Source: Hymenopellis radicata (Eukaryota; Basidiomycota; Agaricomycetes; Agaricales; Physalacriaceae). From it: a DNA stretch of 64,000 nt. This document shows positions 12,291 through 22,532 of the stretch, one piece after another. Each line of letters opens with the position of its first letter. The first letter of the stretch is position 1. The notes beneath the pieces are model-generated. The model ran no database searches. It was given only the letters and a program-made list of their open reading frames with translations, and had not been told where the DNA came from. The stretch is from positions 496,001-560,000 of the forward strand of contig JADNRX010000003.1 in the NCBI GenBank assembly GCA_015501595.1, given 5' to 3'. A program made the position numbers and the translations under genes.

Positions 12291-14892
12291 TCATTCCCTG
12301 ACCCATACTTGTACCGTGTTCGGGAAACATGAGAAGCTCCCCCATCCGTCGGCGTCAATTTCGACTTGACCGCCGTCCGTCATAAAGCTTTTGAAGATAG
12401 AGCCGCCGTGTCGCTAAAATCACCGTTAGCCTCTATTGGTACCGCAGGACCCAATACTCACTTGGCCAACGTTCATCCGGATAGTATGAACGAAACTGTC
12501 GTCGCGGCTTCATGGACGATATCAGAAACAATCAAAGGCGGTGATGGAAGCACGTACTCTTCCCTATTACTCAGTATAACCGCGCATCCGCCGTGCTTGT
12601 CATCTCCCATGCGAACAAAGCCTACACAGTTTCTGTCATGCGGGTAATCGTGCAGGGACCCATACGCAAATGATTGGCGAGCTCGTATGAGTTTCTCGAG
12701 GTTGTTCATGGTGGCGTCGTCCGAGCACTCCGTGTTCTTGTACAAGTCGCCATAGAAAACGCAGCTGGAGAAGGATCTATCAGGTTGACTCCATATGCAT
12801 CGAGGAAGGGACAGACGGATATCCTTCCTCTCGCAGCAGAATTATCGAATAAGCTTGAGCCTTGAAGTTGGGAGAAACCTACATGAAACGACATCAGTGT
12901 CACAGTAATCATCCGAAGAACAGACCATACCCAGCTTTCTAGACTTTGGCCTTCGACCTAAAAAAAAGTTGAGGAAACGGATTGGAGCAAAGCTGGACTT
13001 TGTTACCGTACTGCGAGTTTAGACAGCGCGTGAGCGCGTGGCCGACTTCATAGGACGCGACACTCACTCATGGTTATCCACGAATGTCACAGCATCGCGA
13101 GGCTTGACTTTAGCGAGTGAATTGTTCATCACCGTCCTAAGATCGTAGCGCGAATAATGGATGCTGGCATGATGGAAATTCATATGCAGAGGAACATCAA
13201 AGAAAGCAGCCTAGAGAGCAAGTACGTGAGCATTCCGCACGTCGAATGGAAGCCATCTGTACACGTACCTGTCCCTTGAACGCCCGAACATAGGGCAGAA
13301 TCAGCTTGACACTTCAAGCCGAAATAAATACAGGTTGTTTCGAGAGTGTTTAGTTTACGTACTCCCCAGACCAGTATTCCGCTGTGAACACTTTAGCAAT
13401 GGCGATAAGTGCAGCTAGACAACATACCGACGGCTAACATTCTGGGCCTCGACGAAGCGTTCTTGACGTGAGTAATCTATGTTCTAATCTCAGTCTTCCA
13501 AGTCAGAAAGGTCATGAAGCCGCTCTAACCCAAGACGAGAGAAATTTAGAATCTATATGCTTGATAGCATCGAGTCGAAATCCGACGGCCCCGGTCGTCT
13601 GCGGCACTTTCGTAAGTCTTGAAGGAGGGTGCGATGATTTGGCGTACCTGCAATATCCAGGAACCCCAATTCAATAGATCTTCTTGCACGGCGGGATGTC
13701 GGTGATCTATCTGTACGAGGCGGATATAAATCAGTGGTTACGAGCAACACGCAGGGAAACCCAGTTGACTGACGTCCACGCCCAGTAGATAGTCGTAATT
13801 GCCTAGTTCTTTATCGACGTTCTTGGACCATCCTTTGTGGCCGGGACTATCGATTCTGTAGATTGCTTTCGTCCGTGTTTTGTGATCCCAATCTAGACCT
13901 ATGAAAGGTCAATAGGCTTAAAAGACGTGCACGATGGGAACATCTTACCAGAAAAGTGGGAGTGATCCCAACGGAATGTGCTATACTGTTTGGGCGTTGA
14001 GTCCACCTTCGGATAGTGCATGTTTGAGGTGCACCCACCTTTCCATTTCGTCCAGTGAAGTCAAAAGCAGTCCAGCCCTGTCAAACATGAAGGCAGACCA
14101 TAAAGTAATAGACGTCGAGGGCCTACCTCTATTTCTCGCGATTTGCCTTCTGCTTTCATCCGGTTCTTCTCGTTGACGGGAACGGCTTTAAATGTTTCAG
14201 GACGATCGCCTCCGAGTTTATGCTAGCCGTTCGTCGCGTCAGATAGAAAGGACGCGTCGAATGACGCGAAGAAACATACATTGAGTACCGCGTCAATAAT
14301 TATGTCCAGGTTATGTTCTTTCGCGGTCCGACAAGCGCTGAGAAACTCTTCCCTGGTACCCCATCTAGTGGAAACGGAGCCTTTCTGGTTGAACTCGCCT
14401 AGATCCCACTATACATCCAATGAACTTTAGAATCATGGTGCAGTAGCCGGAAGAAATACCAAGTCATAGGCATCATAGCCCCTGCCATCCTGATGGAGAT
14501 TAAGAACGCGATTTGTATAATCATGGCTGAGTGTACTTTGGCATTAGCCGCTTTGTTCGGCGGTGGTAACCAGACTTGTGTGAATCCTAGTGCCGCAAGC
14601 CGTGGTATCTCCTCTTCAAAATGCCTCCACCAAGAGAGCGTGGGATGTCTGCTGTTCCACGTAAAGAATTGGAGCTGCCGAACAAGGTAAGAAAACCGTT
14701 ATAAAAGTGTATTCGACAAACCATGAGAGGGTTGGCTTCCTGATGATCTGGACCCAGGCGCATACCATTTAGGGCAGGCGCCTGGGGGGTCAGCAGCTGC
14801 TTGAGACGGTCGAGGAGAGTCATGCAGTCCCGTATTAGACTATGCAGCCTCTCGAGTCGCTCAAGAACGAAGGCAAGTAACGCCTGATGCAT
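12291..14892 (-). CDS. Alpha-amylase, GH13 subfamily-5-like, intracellular
   Basis: Hydrolyses alpha-1,4-glucans with retention. Starts at ATG 14892 (MHQALLAFVLERLERLHSL) with no signal peptide, so it is probably cytosolic. Landmarks in order: LQFFTWNSRHPTLSWWRHF, GFTQVWLPPPNKAANA-KDGRGYDAYDL-WDLGEFNQKG, LDIIIDAVLN, HKLGGDRPETFKAV, the nucleophile region AVGFRLDAIKHID (about 13560-13590), the acid/base region VFTAEYW (about 13385), AAFFDVPLHMNFHHA, the third catalytic motif VTFVDNH-D-T, EGQSLESWV, FKAQAYSIILLREEGYP-CVFYGDLY and GWGSFSCFPNTVQVWV at the C-terminus. The three catalytic acids (D, E, D) are all present. There are more than ten introns. One exon is only four bases (TACG, 13007-13010) and supplies the last base of the catalytic Asp codon plus a Thr codon. 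Family length fits. Convergent with the sugar transporter. Confidence 0.87.
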
Positions 14893-14976
14893 GGCCTAAA
14901 CGTTGCTGTTCGAATTTTATGCCAAAAATAACCGACCCTTGCGGATCACGACATTCACTCTCCGCTCCGGGCGGCC

Positions 14977-14987
14977 TTATATATAAA
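14977..14987 (-). promoter_or_regulatory. TATA box of the alpha-amylase gene
   Basis: TTATATATAAA lies about 90 bp upstream of the amylase ATG on the leftward strand, a normal spacing for a fungal core promoter. The motif is nearly symmetrical, so direction is inferred from the gene. Confidence 0.45.
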
Positions 14988-15699
14988 CTCCCGATCGACC
15001 GACTTTTTTTTTCTTCACCGTTTACACGACAACCACAGTACCGTCTTGCTTCGAGTCTGGCGTTTTGCTTGACCATGGAGCAAGATTTCGTGCTTTTCCA
15101 ACGTGGATTGTAAGAGTAATAGGCCTCGTTAATCGCTCTTATCACGCTATCCTACGTTGAGTGGAGTTTCATGCTGTAGGCAACATATACTATAATCGAA
15201 TGCATCTGGTTCTCGACCACTCGTCCTCGTCCTCGGATTTGGTTCGATGCCACGATTTGGTCGACATCGCAGTTCATTCCTTCTCCCGGCTCGTTTGTCC
15301 GCCTCTTCCAAATCCAATCTATCACCATTGCCTCCAACATCGCTCATTTCTCCGTCTGTGCTTCGCGCTACATAGATGACGATACGGTCTGTAGCTTGAT
15401 CTACATATCTGCTCCCCAGCCGCTGCTCTATCACTCAGCACCACATCGAGTTGCGCGCACTTATATGCTCTCGCCAAACTCCAAGCTAAGGACTCCCCAC
15501 GCTAAAGGCGGCCTTTGCTAGGGCCTTGCGTGCACTCGCTGCTTCATTAGTGGCATAATCGGTCCATCTCAGTGGGGACTCGCCGCAGACTCTTCCGCCA
15601 TTAGAGATGAAGCCAAAACATCCCTCGACTACCTTTTCCATGTCAGACAAGTCTGCTTCAAATCGTTGCTGTAATATCAATAGATCGATACCATGGACG
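14988..15699. other. Gene-free stretch left of the transposon cluster
   Basis: No supported gene. A 64-codon leftward frame at 15486-15680 starts MILQQRFEADLSDMEKVVEG but has no recognisable family. This stretch may contain remains of the 5' part of the armadillo gene broken by the adjacent elements, but I could not align any. Confidence 0.35.
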
Positions 15700-15705
15700 T
15701 ATACC

Positions 15706-17054
15706 TATGAGTCCCAAAAGTGGACAATATTATTTCCGCACATTGGCTAGAGCCGTTATAACTTGTTGCAAGTAGCCGTTCCGAAGTTTCGAATCAAAAG
15801 GTCTTGAAATGTTCGGAAAGCGTGAAATGTTCGGGGGAAAGCGTGTAATGTTCGGGAATTTGTGAGAAAATCAGTCAAACCCGAACATTTGAGTAGATTT
15901 CCGAACATTCTCGAGTCATTTCGCCGTCAAAATGTTCGGGATGACTTGCCGATGTTCGCGACAAGTTGCAAGTGTTCGGAAGGCAGATCGAGAGGTGATT
16001 GGGGTCCACCCTCCTGCCGGGAGCGGCTTCAAGCCGCGAACGGCAATGGCTGATGTGGCGCAAGAGAAGGAGAAGATGCTCGTGCATAAGTACCCATAGA
16101 TTTCTGTATGTATAACAGCTTATGTCACTAATGGGACTCTGAGTAGCTTCTGCTTCACTCAGCCTCTCAATCTCGCCCCTTACCTCTCCTTCATACTGTC
16201 GTATTTCGACCATAGGTTCACGTCACAGGTCACAAGCCCAAAAAATGAACCTGTTACATAAGCAGGTCACTAGTTTTTTTTTGGCTGTGAACCTGCCCCA
16301 AATTGGTCACAAATCGGACTTTTGCTCTCAAATTGAGCTTGGTGGCAGTTTTTATAGGATTTTTCTCCTTTTTGGTGTATTTTAGGTCTAGAATAGCACA
16401 TTTTTCTCTAATTATACTGAGATTCAGCCTAAAACCTGTGAAATAACCTTGCCATTGAAAAATTTAGTGAACTTATTTTCAGTGAGTCACAGTGGTATGT
16501 CCGCTGTGAACATCCCACCAAACAAGTTCACGAGGTCACAGGTCACACCCTGTGAACCTACGGTCGAAATACTACAGTAGTAGACCTCACAGTGTCACAC
16601 TGGAGCTGACCTCAGTCCCGCCGAGAGTACCGCCGAAGCAGAGGGTCTGGACCCTATGGCATGCCCCCCAGCCACCAAGTATTGTCCGAACTTATCGATA
16701 GTTCGAAGGAAATCTGTAGTCTTGACAAATGGTTCATAAAATGTGCGGGACACACAAAATGTTCGGAAACCTGAAGATTTACGAACATCGGTCAGCCGTT
16801 CCGAACATTGGCAAGTCATCCCGAATATTTTGATGTCAAAATGACTCGAAAATGTTCGGAATTCTACTCAAATGTTCGGGAATCCACTCAAATGTTCGGG
16901 TTTGACTGATTTTCTCACCGATTCCCGAACATTTCACGCTTTCCGAACCTTGCAAGACCTTTTCATTTGAGACAACGGAATGGCTACTTGTACAAAGTTT
17001 TGGGACTCTCGGGCAATGTTCGGGGGATAATATTGTCCACTTTTGGGACTCATA
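15706..17054. mobile_element. Non-autonomous inverted-repeat DNA transposon, 1349 bp, TSD TATACC
   Basis: Both ends carry TATGAGTCCCAAAAGTGGAC in inverted orientation (28 bp identical through CAATATTAT), and the element is flanked on each side by TATACC (15700-15705 and 17055-17060), a clean 6-bp target-site duplication. Inside each end lie arms of about 280 bp that are also inverted copies of each other and are packed with the motif AATGTTCGGG or its complement, ten or more copies in all, resembling subterminal transposase-binding repeats. No transposase frame is present. The centre is occupied by a second element (16196-16577). Superfamily not certain: the KDZ group (Zisupton/Dileera), common in Agaricomycetes, is my first guess because of the subterminal repeats, but the 6-bp duplication does not settle it. 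Confidence 0.85.
16196..16577. mobile_element. Nested mariner-like MITE, 382 bp, TA target site
   Basis: Left end CTGTCGTATTTCGACCATAG and right end (reverse complement) CTGTAGTATTTCGACCGTAG match at 24 of 26 positions including the following GTTCAC. The element is bordered by TA on both sides (16194-16195 and 16578-16579), as for Tc1/mariner. Subterminal copies of GTCACAGGTCACA follow both ends. AT-rich interior without coding capacity. It sits wholly inside the 1349-bp element, so it inserted later. Confidence 0.8.
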
Positions 17055-17309
17055 TATACCTCCCTCTCTGTACGAACGGCCGAGCATCGGACTTCCGTCA
17101 AGGACTGGTTACCTCTCGAGGATCGCGTTAAAGAGACCAAGAGCGGTTGGGAGAAAACGTCTGCCACATCAACCATGCTACACCGGAATGGGGGCTGGGT
17201 TGTGGGAAACGCGGCGAGACGTTATTGGAAACAAACGAATATAAGGTGCGTACGCCCAGCTCGAATGATCTACAGTTTCTTATGATTTTCCAGTATCAGG
17301 AAAGCCTAA

Positions 17310-17798
17310 GAGCCTGTTCGGTAGTGATATTTTTCGTTATATTCCGTTATATTTCCGTTATATCATGATCGGTTATATTTCTGTTACCGCGTGCTAGGGT
17401 TACCTCGGCTCGGCAGAATACAGCGTGACATTTGCGTCAGATGTCGTCAGCTGTCGCTTGATCACCTCCCGACCTCGCGCCCGTTATAGTCAATGTTCTC
17501 GCATCCTCCGTGCATCAAATGGCTTATTCAATTTCGCCAATCTCCCTACACACTTGCTATGGCTACCAGATATGTATTTTTCTAATAGAACTGTCCTGGA
17601 AAGTGGCGTAATAAGTAGTGGAAATGCGCCCAACATACAGTGAGCGGGATGGCGGGACTTCGGCAGTTATTGATGCAAGTCAGCCGAGCTAGGCCGAGCC
17701 GAGGTAACCCTAGCACGCGGTAACAGAAATATAACCGATCATGATATAACGGAAATATAACAGGAATATAACGAAAAATATCACTACCGAACAGGCTC
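17310..17798. mobile_element. PIF/Harbinger-like MITE with very long inverted repeats, 489 bp, TSD TAA
   Basis: Ends GAGCCTGTTCGGTAGTGATA (left) and its reverse complement (right) continue as inverted copies for about 100 bp, through the GTTATATTTCTGTTACCGCG and GCTAGGGTTACCTCGGCTCG blocks. TAA borders both sides (17307-17309 and 17799-17801). A 3-bp TAA duplication and a GxGCCTGTT terminus are typical of the PIF/Harbinger superfamily. No transposase. It interrupts the ARMC8-like gene just after an intron acceptor. Confidence 0.8.
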
Positions 17799-18610
17799 TA
17801 ATGCTCGAATGCTCGCTTTAGCTGCTTTGTCGAAGGACAACCGCTCCGTTTCCGCACTTTGACGAATCGGCTGCACGGACGATCTTGAGTGTCGTTAATC
17901 GCATGATTTCGACGCCGTCTACGGAGAACTTGCAAAACTGTCGCAAGGCCTGCTTCACCTTATCTACGCCATCGCGGTTCTAATCTTACTAAATAATGTA
18001 CTCGTTGATATGGCTTGGCATGGCCGTCTTCGAGATCTTCAAAAAGGAAGACGAGGACCGATGCGTGTCGTCTGTTGCGCTCTCTGCCGTGTGTAACATC
18101 GTGGACGATGTTTCTCCTTGCGTATGTGTTGGTTTGAGCCATATCTAAGACTCACATTGGAATAGGTTTTTATTGAACGTGGACTCATACCACGACTAAT
18201 TCAGTTGGTGGAATGCGGCGATCCGACCCTCAGATTGAGCGCCGTCTGGGCAGTCAAAAACGCGCTGTCAAAGTCGCGATACAACGACAAAAAGGAAGTT
18301 CTTGCGTTGATCGGCGGGGCGCGGCTTTCCAGGTGAGAAATGCACTTCACTCTCAGATTCAGACTTGAACCGTACTTTCTTAGTCTACTTACCGACCCTG
18401 TGTATGGAGTCCAAGAGCAAAGTTTAAGCCTGCTGAGAAATATCTGCACGGCGGACGAGCCGTCAATTCAGCTCATCTTTGGAGGGATGACTGTTAAGTT
18501 TCTGCTCGATATCATCGTGGACGAATTAGGTCTTCAGATGAAGACATAAGTGTAGTGACTGTATCTCATTTTCTGTCGTACTCGAACATTTCTTTAGGCC
18601 GTTTCTCTAC

Positions 18611-19117
18611 TGGACGACTTCCCGTAACCATTTAGAAACGTAGATTATTTTCTAAACGCCAAAAGAGGCAATCTGCCGAGCCCGGCGCCAGGGTCCCAGG
18701 CTTCCCTGCGCCAAATCTATCGCGGTGGGCTGCTTTCAGATTATAGTCTGGAGACACCCCCCTACCCCCTCTTCCAGAGTAAAACTTACTTTCTAGATGT
18801 CGTCGTTAGTGCCCCGAAAGCACGGCACACACAGTGGTGTGTCCCTTCTTACATTCCCTTCACACCGTGAGCTCAAATTCATGGCCAAAGGCATCCTTGA
18901 CAAGCAACCTACCTCCGAGTCAAGAACACGTCGTTTTCGAGCTGTTTTCGAGATTTCCTTAAGGGATTGAGATGTCGGCAGCCGCGGCAGGAGGTTTATT
19001 ACCATCTTTTCTAGATTGGCTTACGGTTTGCATGTCTGGTTTCCTAAATTGCGGAGTTCGAATCATCTGACATTTAGAAGATAATCTAGCTTTCTACATG
19101 TTACGGGAAGTCGTCCA
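18611..19117. mobile_element. Inverted-repeat element, about 507 bp, in the ARMC8-like pseudogene
   Basis: Left TGGACGACTTCCCGTAAC, then AGATTATTTTCTAAA, faces right (reverse complement) TGGACGACTTCCCGTAAC, then AGATTATCTTCTAAA, so the ends are inverted repeats of about 45 bp with some divergence. No clear target-site duplication. Deleting it rejoins an armadillo-repeat reading (AVSLL + PNLANGYSDEAD) with at most one base of ambiguity, which is good evidence for insertion. The interior is non-coding. Class not assigned. Confidence 0.65.
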
Positions 19118-19558
19118 CTCCCTAATCTAGCGAATGGATATTCTGACGAAGCAGATATCTTGCTCACATCATCGAAAGTACTTTCAGCGCTGCAAACGTG
19201 TTTCTCAGAGCCACGGGCAGAGATCTGACGTCCGGCTGTTGGGTGTATTTTACAGCTTTCGAGGACGAGCTCGAGGGCGCGCCGGCATGTTGGAGCTTGG
19301 GTTGGAGTCTACGCTGCGGCATCTGACGGAGTGGAATGGGGGATGACGCACGGGCGCGCGGAAGCTGCGCGAGATGAAGAGAAATTGATTGTGGACAAGG
19401 CGCGGCATGCCTTGGAGATTCTAGAGAGTAGTAAGAGTGCAGGTATTGCATTTACTAGTGTTGAATGTATTCAAGAACGAGGTCGGCTTGCATGCCGTCT
19501 AAGTGACTAAAGCTGAGTGACGTTATCTACTTGATCGCTGCACTCAACACCGATCACG

Positions 19559-20471
19559 ATGCTGTCCTCACGGTCATTGGCGCTACGGAGGCAACTGCCT
19601 AGCCTCGTCCGCCATCAATCTACCAAGATACCGCGCTGGCGTCAGTTCTCGGAGGATATTCGTGACGCCGAACGACGCGGAACCCTTAGAGCCCCACCAT
19701 CAGACCATCCTTTCCCTCCACTCTGGCGGTGCAAAGAACTCGGTCTTTTTTACAAAAGGGGAATTGTAACAACATGGAAAGACTACCAAGATGCGCCTAG
19801 TATTGCCAGTCGAGGACAATACGGGGCCACCAGGGCTACGCCATGGGCCAGAGGAAATCTTGCAAAGCTGATCTTTTGTCCTCTGCTGCCATTCGCAGCC
19901 TTCGTGCCCAATTTCATCTTCCCAATATTCTGCGTCCTTCCCGCGCAAATTGATCGATACGTCCAGGAAATCTTGCGGATGCCGCCATCGGCGGATATCA
20001 TCGCTGCCCACGACATGCTTCGAAAAATCGGAGGACTGGATTACGACCGTCTGGACGAGCCTGACCAGGAGGAATTCTGGGTGCAGCATAATCACACGAT
20101 TATTGCTCTGTGGCATTTATTTCCCAGGCCACCCGTGTTTTCCCGTGCAGCTGTGTTTTGGGCTTATCTGAATTTTTTGGTGCAGGAGGACGACTTGCTT
20201 CGAGAGAGGGATCTGGCGTCTTTGGATCCTGGGGAAGTAGCGTGGGCCCTTGGTGAGCGAGGCATGCATTTCCCTCATATGTCAGAAAAGGAGAAGATGG
20301 CTCTTTTGCATTGGTATCTTCATGAATCGGGCAACCACTCGGTCATACCCGAGAAGATGGTCGACAAAGCCTTGGCGGTGCATGTCTATTATATCTCGTA
20401 TAAGTACCCTCGTATTCTTCACTCTGAAATCGCTTATTTTATGACCTAGGAAATCAACACAAAGTGTATAG
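19559..20471 (+). CDS. LETM1-domain-like mitochondrial protein
   Basis: Probable inner-membrane protein of mitochondria. The N-terminus MLSSRSLALRRQLPSLVRHQ is basic and Ser/Leu-rich, as in a mitochondrial presequence. One hydrophobic stretch (LIFCPLLPFAAFVPNFIFPI) is followed by a soluble region whose LASLDPGEVAWALGERGMHF and LLHWYLHES resemble the LETM1/Mdm38 ribosome-binding domain (helices leading to CRxRGM and a WLxLS-type helix). LETM1 proteins work in K+/H+ exchange and membrane insertion of mitochondrial translation products. Structure: exon 1 19559-20397, intron GTATAAGT..CTAG 20398-20449, exon 2 20450-20471, 286 residues, phase consistent. Shorter than canonical LETM1; the assignment is by short motifs only. 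Confidence 0.7.
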
Positions 20472-21045
20472 GAAGGACGATAACATACAGGCACTGATAA
20501 TATCTACGTACGCATTCATCTTACGCTCTACCTTCAAGACACTACTAATCTGCCTTGCTTTAGAATTGAAGCGGCGTCAAGTCCAGACGACGAAGATGGT
20601 CGGGAGAACGCAGAGAAAGAGTCCTGGACTTCAGGGAAAGTTGGTGGTGGCCGGGGCAGTCTGGGATATGCACTAACTTGTACTTGTATTGAACTTCGAC
20701 CTTGTGGGATGCTTCGTCCCATACCTTGTCATCGTTGGTATTTTGCAGCTTGATGACTGTCAGCACTGTCTTTACTCGTCAATGACATTGTTGGAGAAAG
20801 GTAAAGGTCCGGGAAGCTGTAAATAAATGAAGAAAAGTCATCTTCAATAACGACTTTATTAGCATATTTTATGTTCAGTGAATTGCCGGGCTACCATCTA
20901 CATACTCGCCGTCCCAACGAGACATGGCTCACAATCCTGGAGCCATGCCATCTCATGGGCGTGAATCACGTATTCTACGAGCTTGGCCTCGACACTCGCT
21001 ACGAGAAATCACCATCGGTCAGCCTCGATGAATGTATATTTCGCT
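20472..21045. other. Intergenic between convergent genes
   Basis: About 570 bp between the stop codons of the LETM1-like gene and the metallo-hydrolase. Frames here are short and unconvincing. Expected to contain both 3' untranslated regions. Confidence 0.4.
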
Positions 21046-22403
21046 TCAACTGGCCATAATTGGAACTGTTACAGTTTGGCCGATGTCGATTACTCGAAAC
21101 CCCTCATCGCCCTGCCATGTTCCCCTCATGTTCGTGGTTTCTTCCAAGTCCTTTCCTGCGAGTGCCTCTTTTAACAGAATGATAGGCTCAATGGCTTCAT
21201 CCTCGCTTCCACAAAACGTTCCAAAATGCATCGCTACGCTGTGCTTTGCGCGAACATCCGCTGCAATCTTGACAGCGTCTTGCGGTGACGCGTGTAGCGT
21301 CGAGAGAAGCGATTCTGTGCCTTCTTCTGTAAGCTGCAAGGCAGAAATGTGTTACTCGAGCAGTTCAGGGCGATTGAATGGGCCGTACGCGTAATCCTGC
21401 TCGGCCGAGGATGGACAATGATGCGCCACGCCAAATGGGAATCATCGCGAGGTCAAAAGGCCCGTATTTCTGGCCAATCTCGGCAAAAGCAGGACAAGGC
21501 CCTGAAGCAGTCGCGTACCCTGTATCTCTACGCGCAAAGTCAAAGCAAATTTGAAGATGTGATCATAAACCTACCCGGCATGATATACACTGGCGGAGGT
21601 GCGTCGCACTATCCAAGACGCCCACAGGGTTTTACGTTGATCGTGTATACCGCGACCTAGGAACGTAAGGCAGGAAGAACTGGTAATCCAGACGGCGTAC
21701 CGCTATTATGTTGGGCGGGGGTACAAATTACCTGGACGCCGTCTGGGAATGATCTGACGTCCCACCAGTCCATTTCATGAACACCATCGGCGTTTATATT
21801 CGGTACAGTGTCCAGAAATATTTGCTTCACGCCAAGAGGAACTAGGATTGTCATAGTGGGCCGATAGACTTGCTGAATAGTCTCTATATCAAGATGGTCA
21901 TAACTGGCGCCGTCAGAATGAGTGAAAGAACGTGAAGGAATCGATTGCGTACTGGTTATGCGAGATGACAAGATAATCAACCTGCGGAAGCGCCTCGACG
22001 GGACATGGCGGCGGCAGCCATCTTTTGGGACCAAACCAGTTGACGGGTGAGGCTCTTTCCGCAAAGATTGGGTCAAACAATATCTTTACAGCCTTTTGCT
22101 CCTCGGAAGGCGGAATCTGAACCAGAAATCCCTACGCAATGCAAGTCTAGTTGATGCTTTCGATTCAAGGGAAAAGTCACTCACGGCATGACCTAGCCAC
22201 GTTGCCAAAACATTTGTTCCTCTTACTTCCAAGTCATCGTAAAGGTCGAACTCGCATGGCACGGTCTTGACAGCGCGCGCAGGTGTCGCAAATGGTTTGA
22301 CCAACGTCAATGGGATTCGGCAAATTGACGCAACTGCGGAAATGAAGGACGTCCGAGGTGGCCAGGGATTACGGAACGAAGACTTTTTGTGGTGTGCTGC
22401 CAT
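21046..22403 (-). CDS. NAPE-PLD-type metallo-beta-lactamase-fold phospholipase
   Basis: Probable zinc hydrolase related to N-acyl-phosphatidylethanolamine phospholipase D (human NAPEPLD, yeast Fmp30). Starts MAAHHKKSSFRNPWPPRTSF (ATG 22403; an in-frame ATG at 22433 is also possible). Landmarks: VLATWLGHA-GFLVQIP, ILFDPIFAERASPVNWFGPKRW, the metal-binding motif SHNHYDHLD, interrupted by an intron between CA and T of the His codon (21944-21998 region), ILVPLGVKQIF, VHEMDWWD, VICTPAQHNSGT, GPFDLAMIPIW and HASPQDAVKIAADVRAKHSVAMHFGTFCGSEDEA. The length and order match the family. Possibly mitochondrial or membrane-associated. Confidence 0.87.
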
Positions 22404-22532
22404 CAATGTTAACTGTTGCAACGTATGATGCACATTCTGGTAAAGACAACGGGTGCTCTGGACCGCAACGATGATGATGGGAATCGCAAAGATGCGACTT
22501 TATTAGGGTCCGAATCTTGCTGCGTTGGAGTC

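Larger units (their letters stand above)
17230..19510 (+). pseudogene. ARMC8/GID5-type armadillo-repeat gene, C-terminal part, broken by transposons
   Basis: Remains of a subunit of the GID/CTLH ubiquitin ligase. Armadillo-like exons read rightward: LLETNEYK, PNARMLALAALSKDNRSVSA, FDESAARTILSVVNRMIST, MAVFEIFKKEDEDRCVSSVA, FIERGLIPRLIQLVECGDPT, RLSAVWAVKNALSKSRY, LLTDPVYGVQEQSLSLLRNI, LPNLANGYSDEADILLTSSK, VLSALQTCFSEPRAEI and, at the end, KARHALEILES. Order and spacing match the last third of human ARMC8 as I remember it. Lesions: an inverted-repeat element at 17310-17798 splits the reading between exons (removing it restores PNARMLALAAL); a frameshift lies near 17868; a second element at 18611-19117 splits AVSLL/PNLANG; and a TGA stands where CGA (Arg) is expected in E-I-R-R-P-A-V (about 19222), a CpG-type transition. 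The N-terminal two thirds are absent upstream, where the larger element lies. Confidence 0.8.

Noticed and set aside
13480..13580. Apparent non-canonical AT-AG intron after the amylase nucleophile motif, bordered by ATAGAT repeats
   Set aside because: A normal 46-bp GT-AG intron (GTTAGAG..GATTAG) further along keeps the frame and gives KHIDSKFLSSW, which fits the family better.
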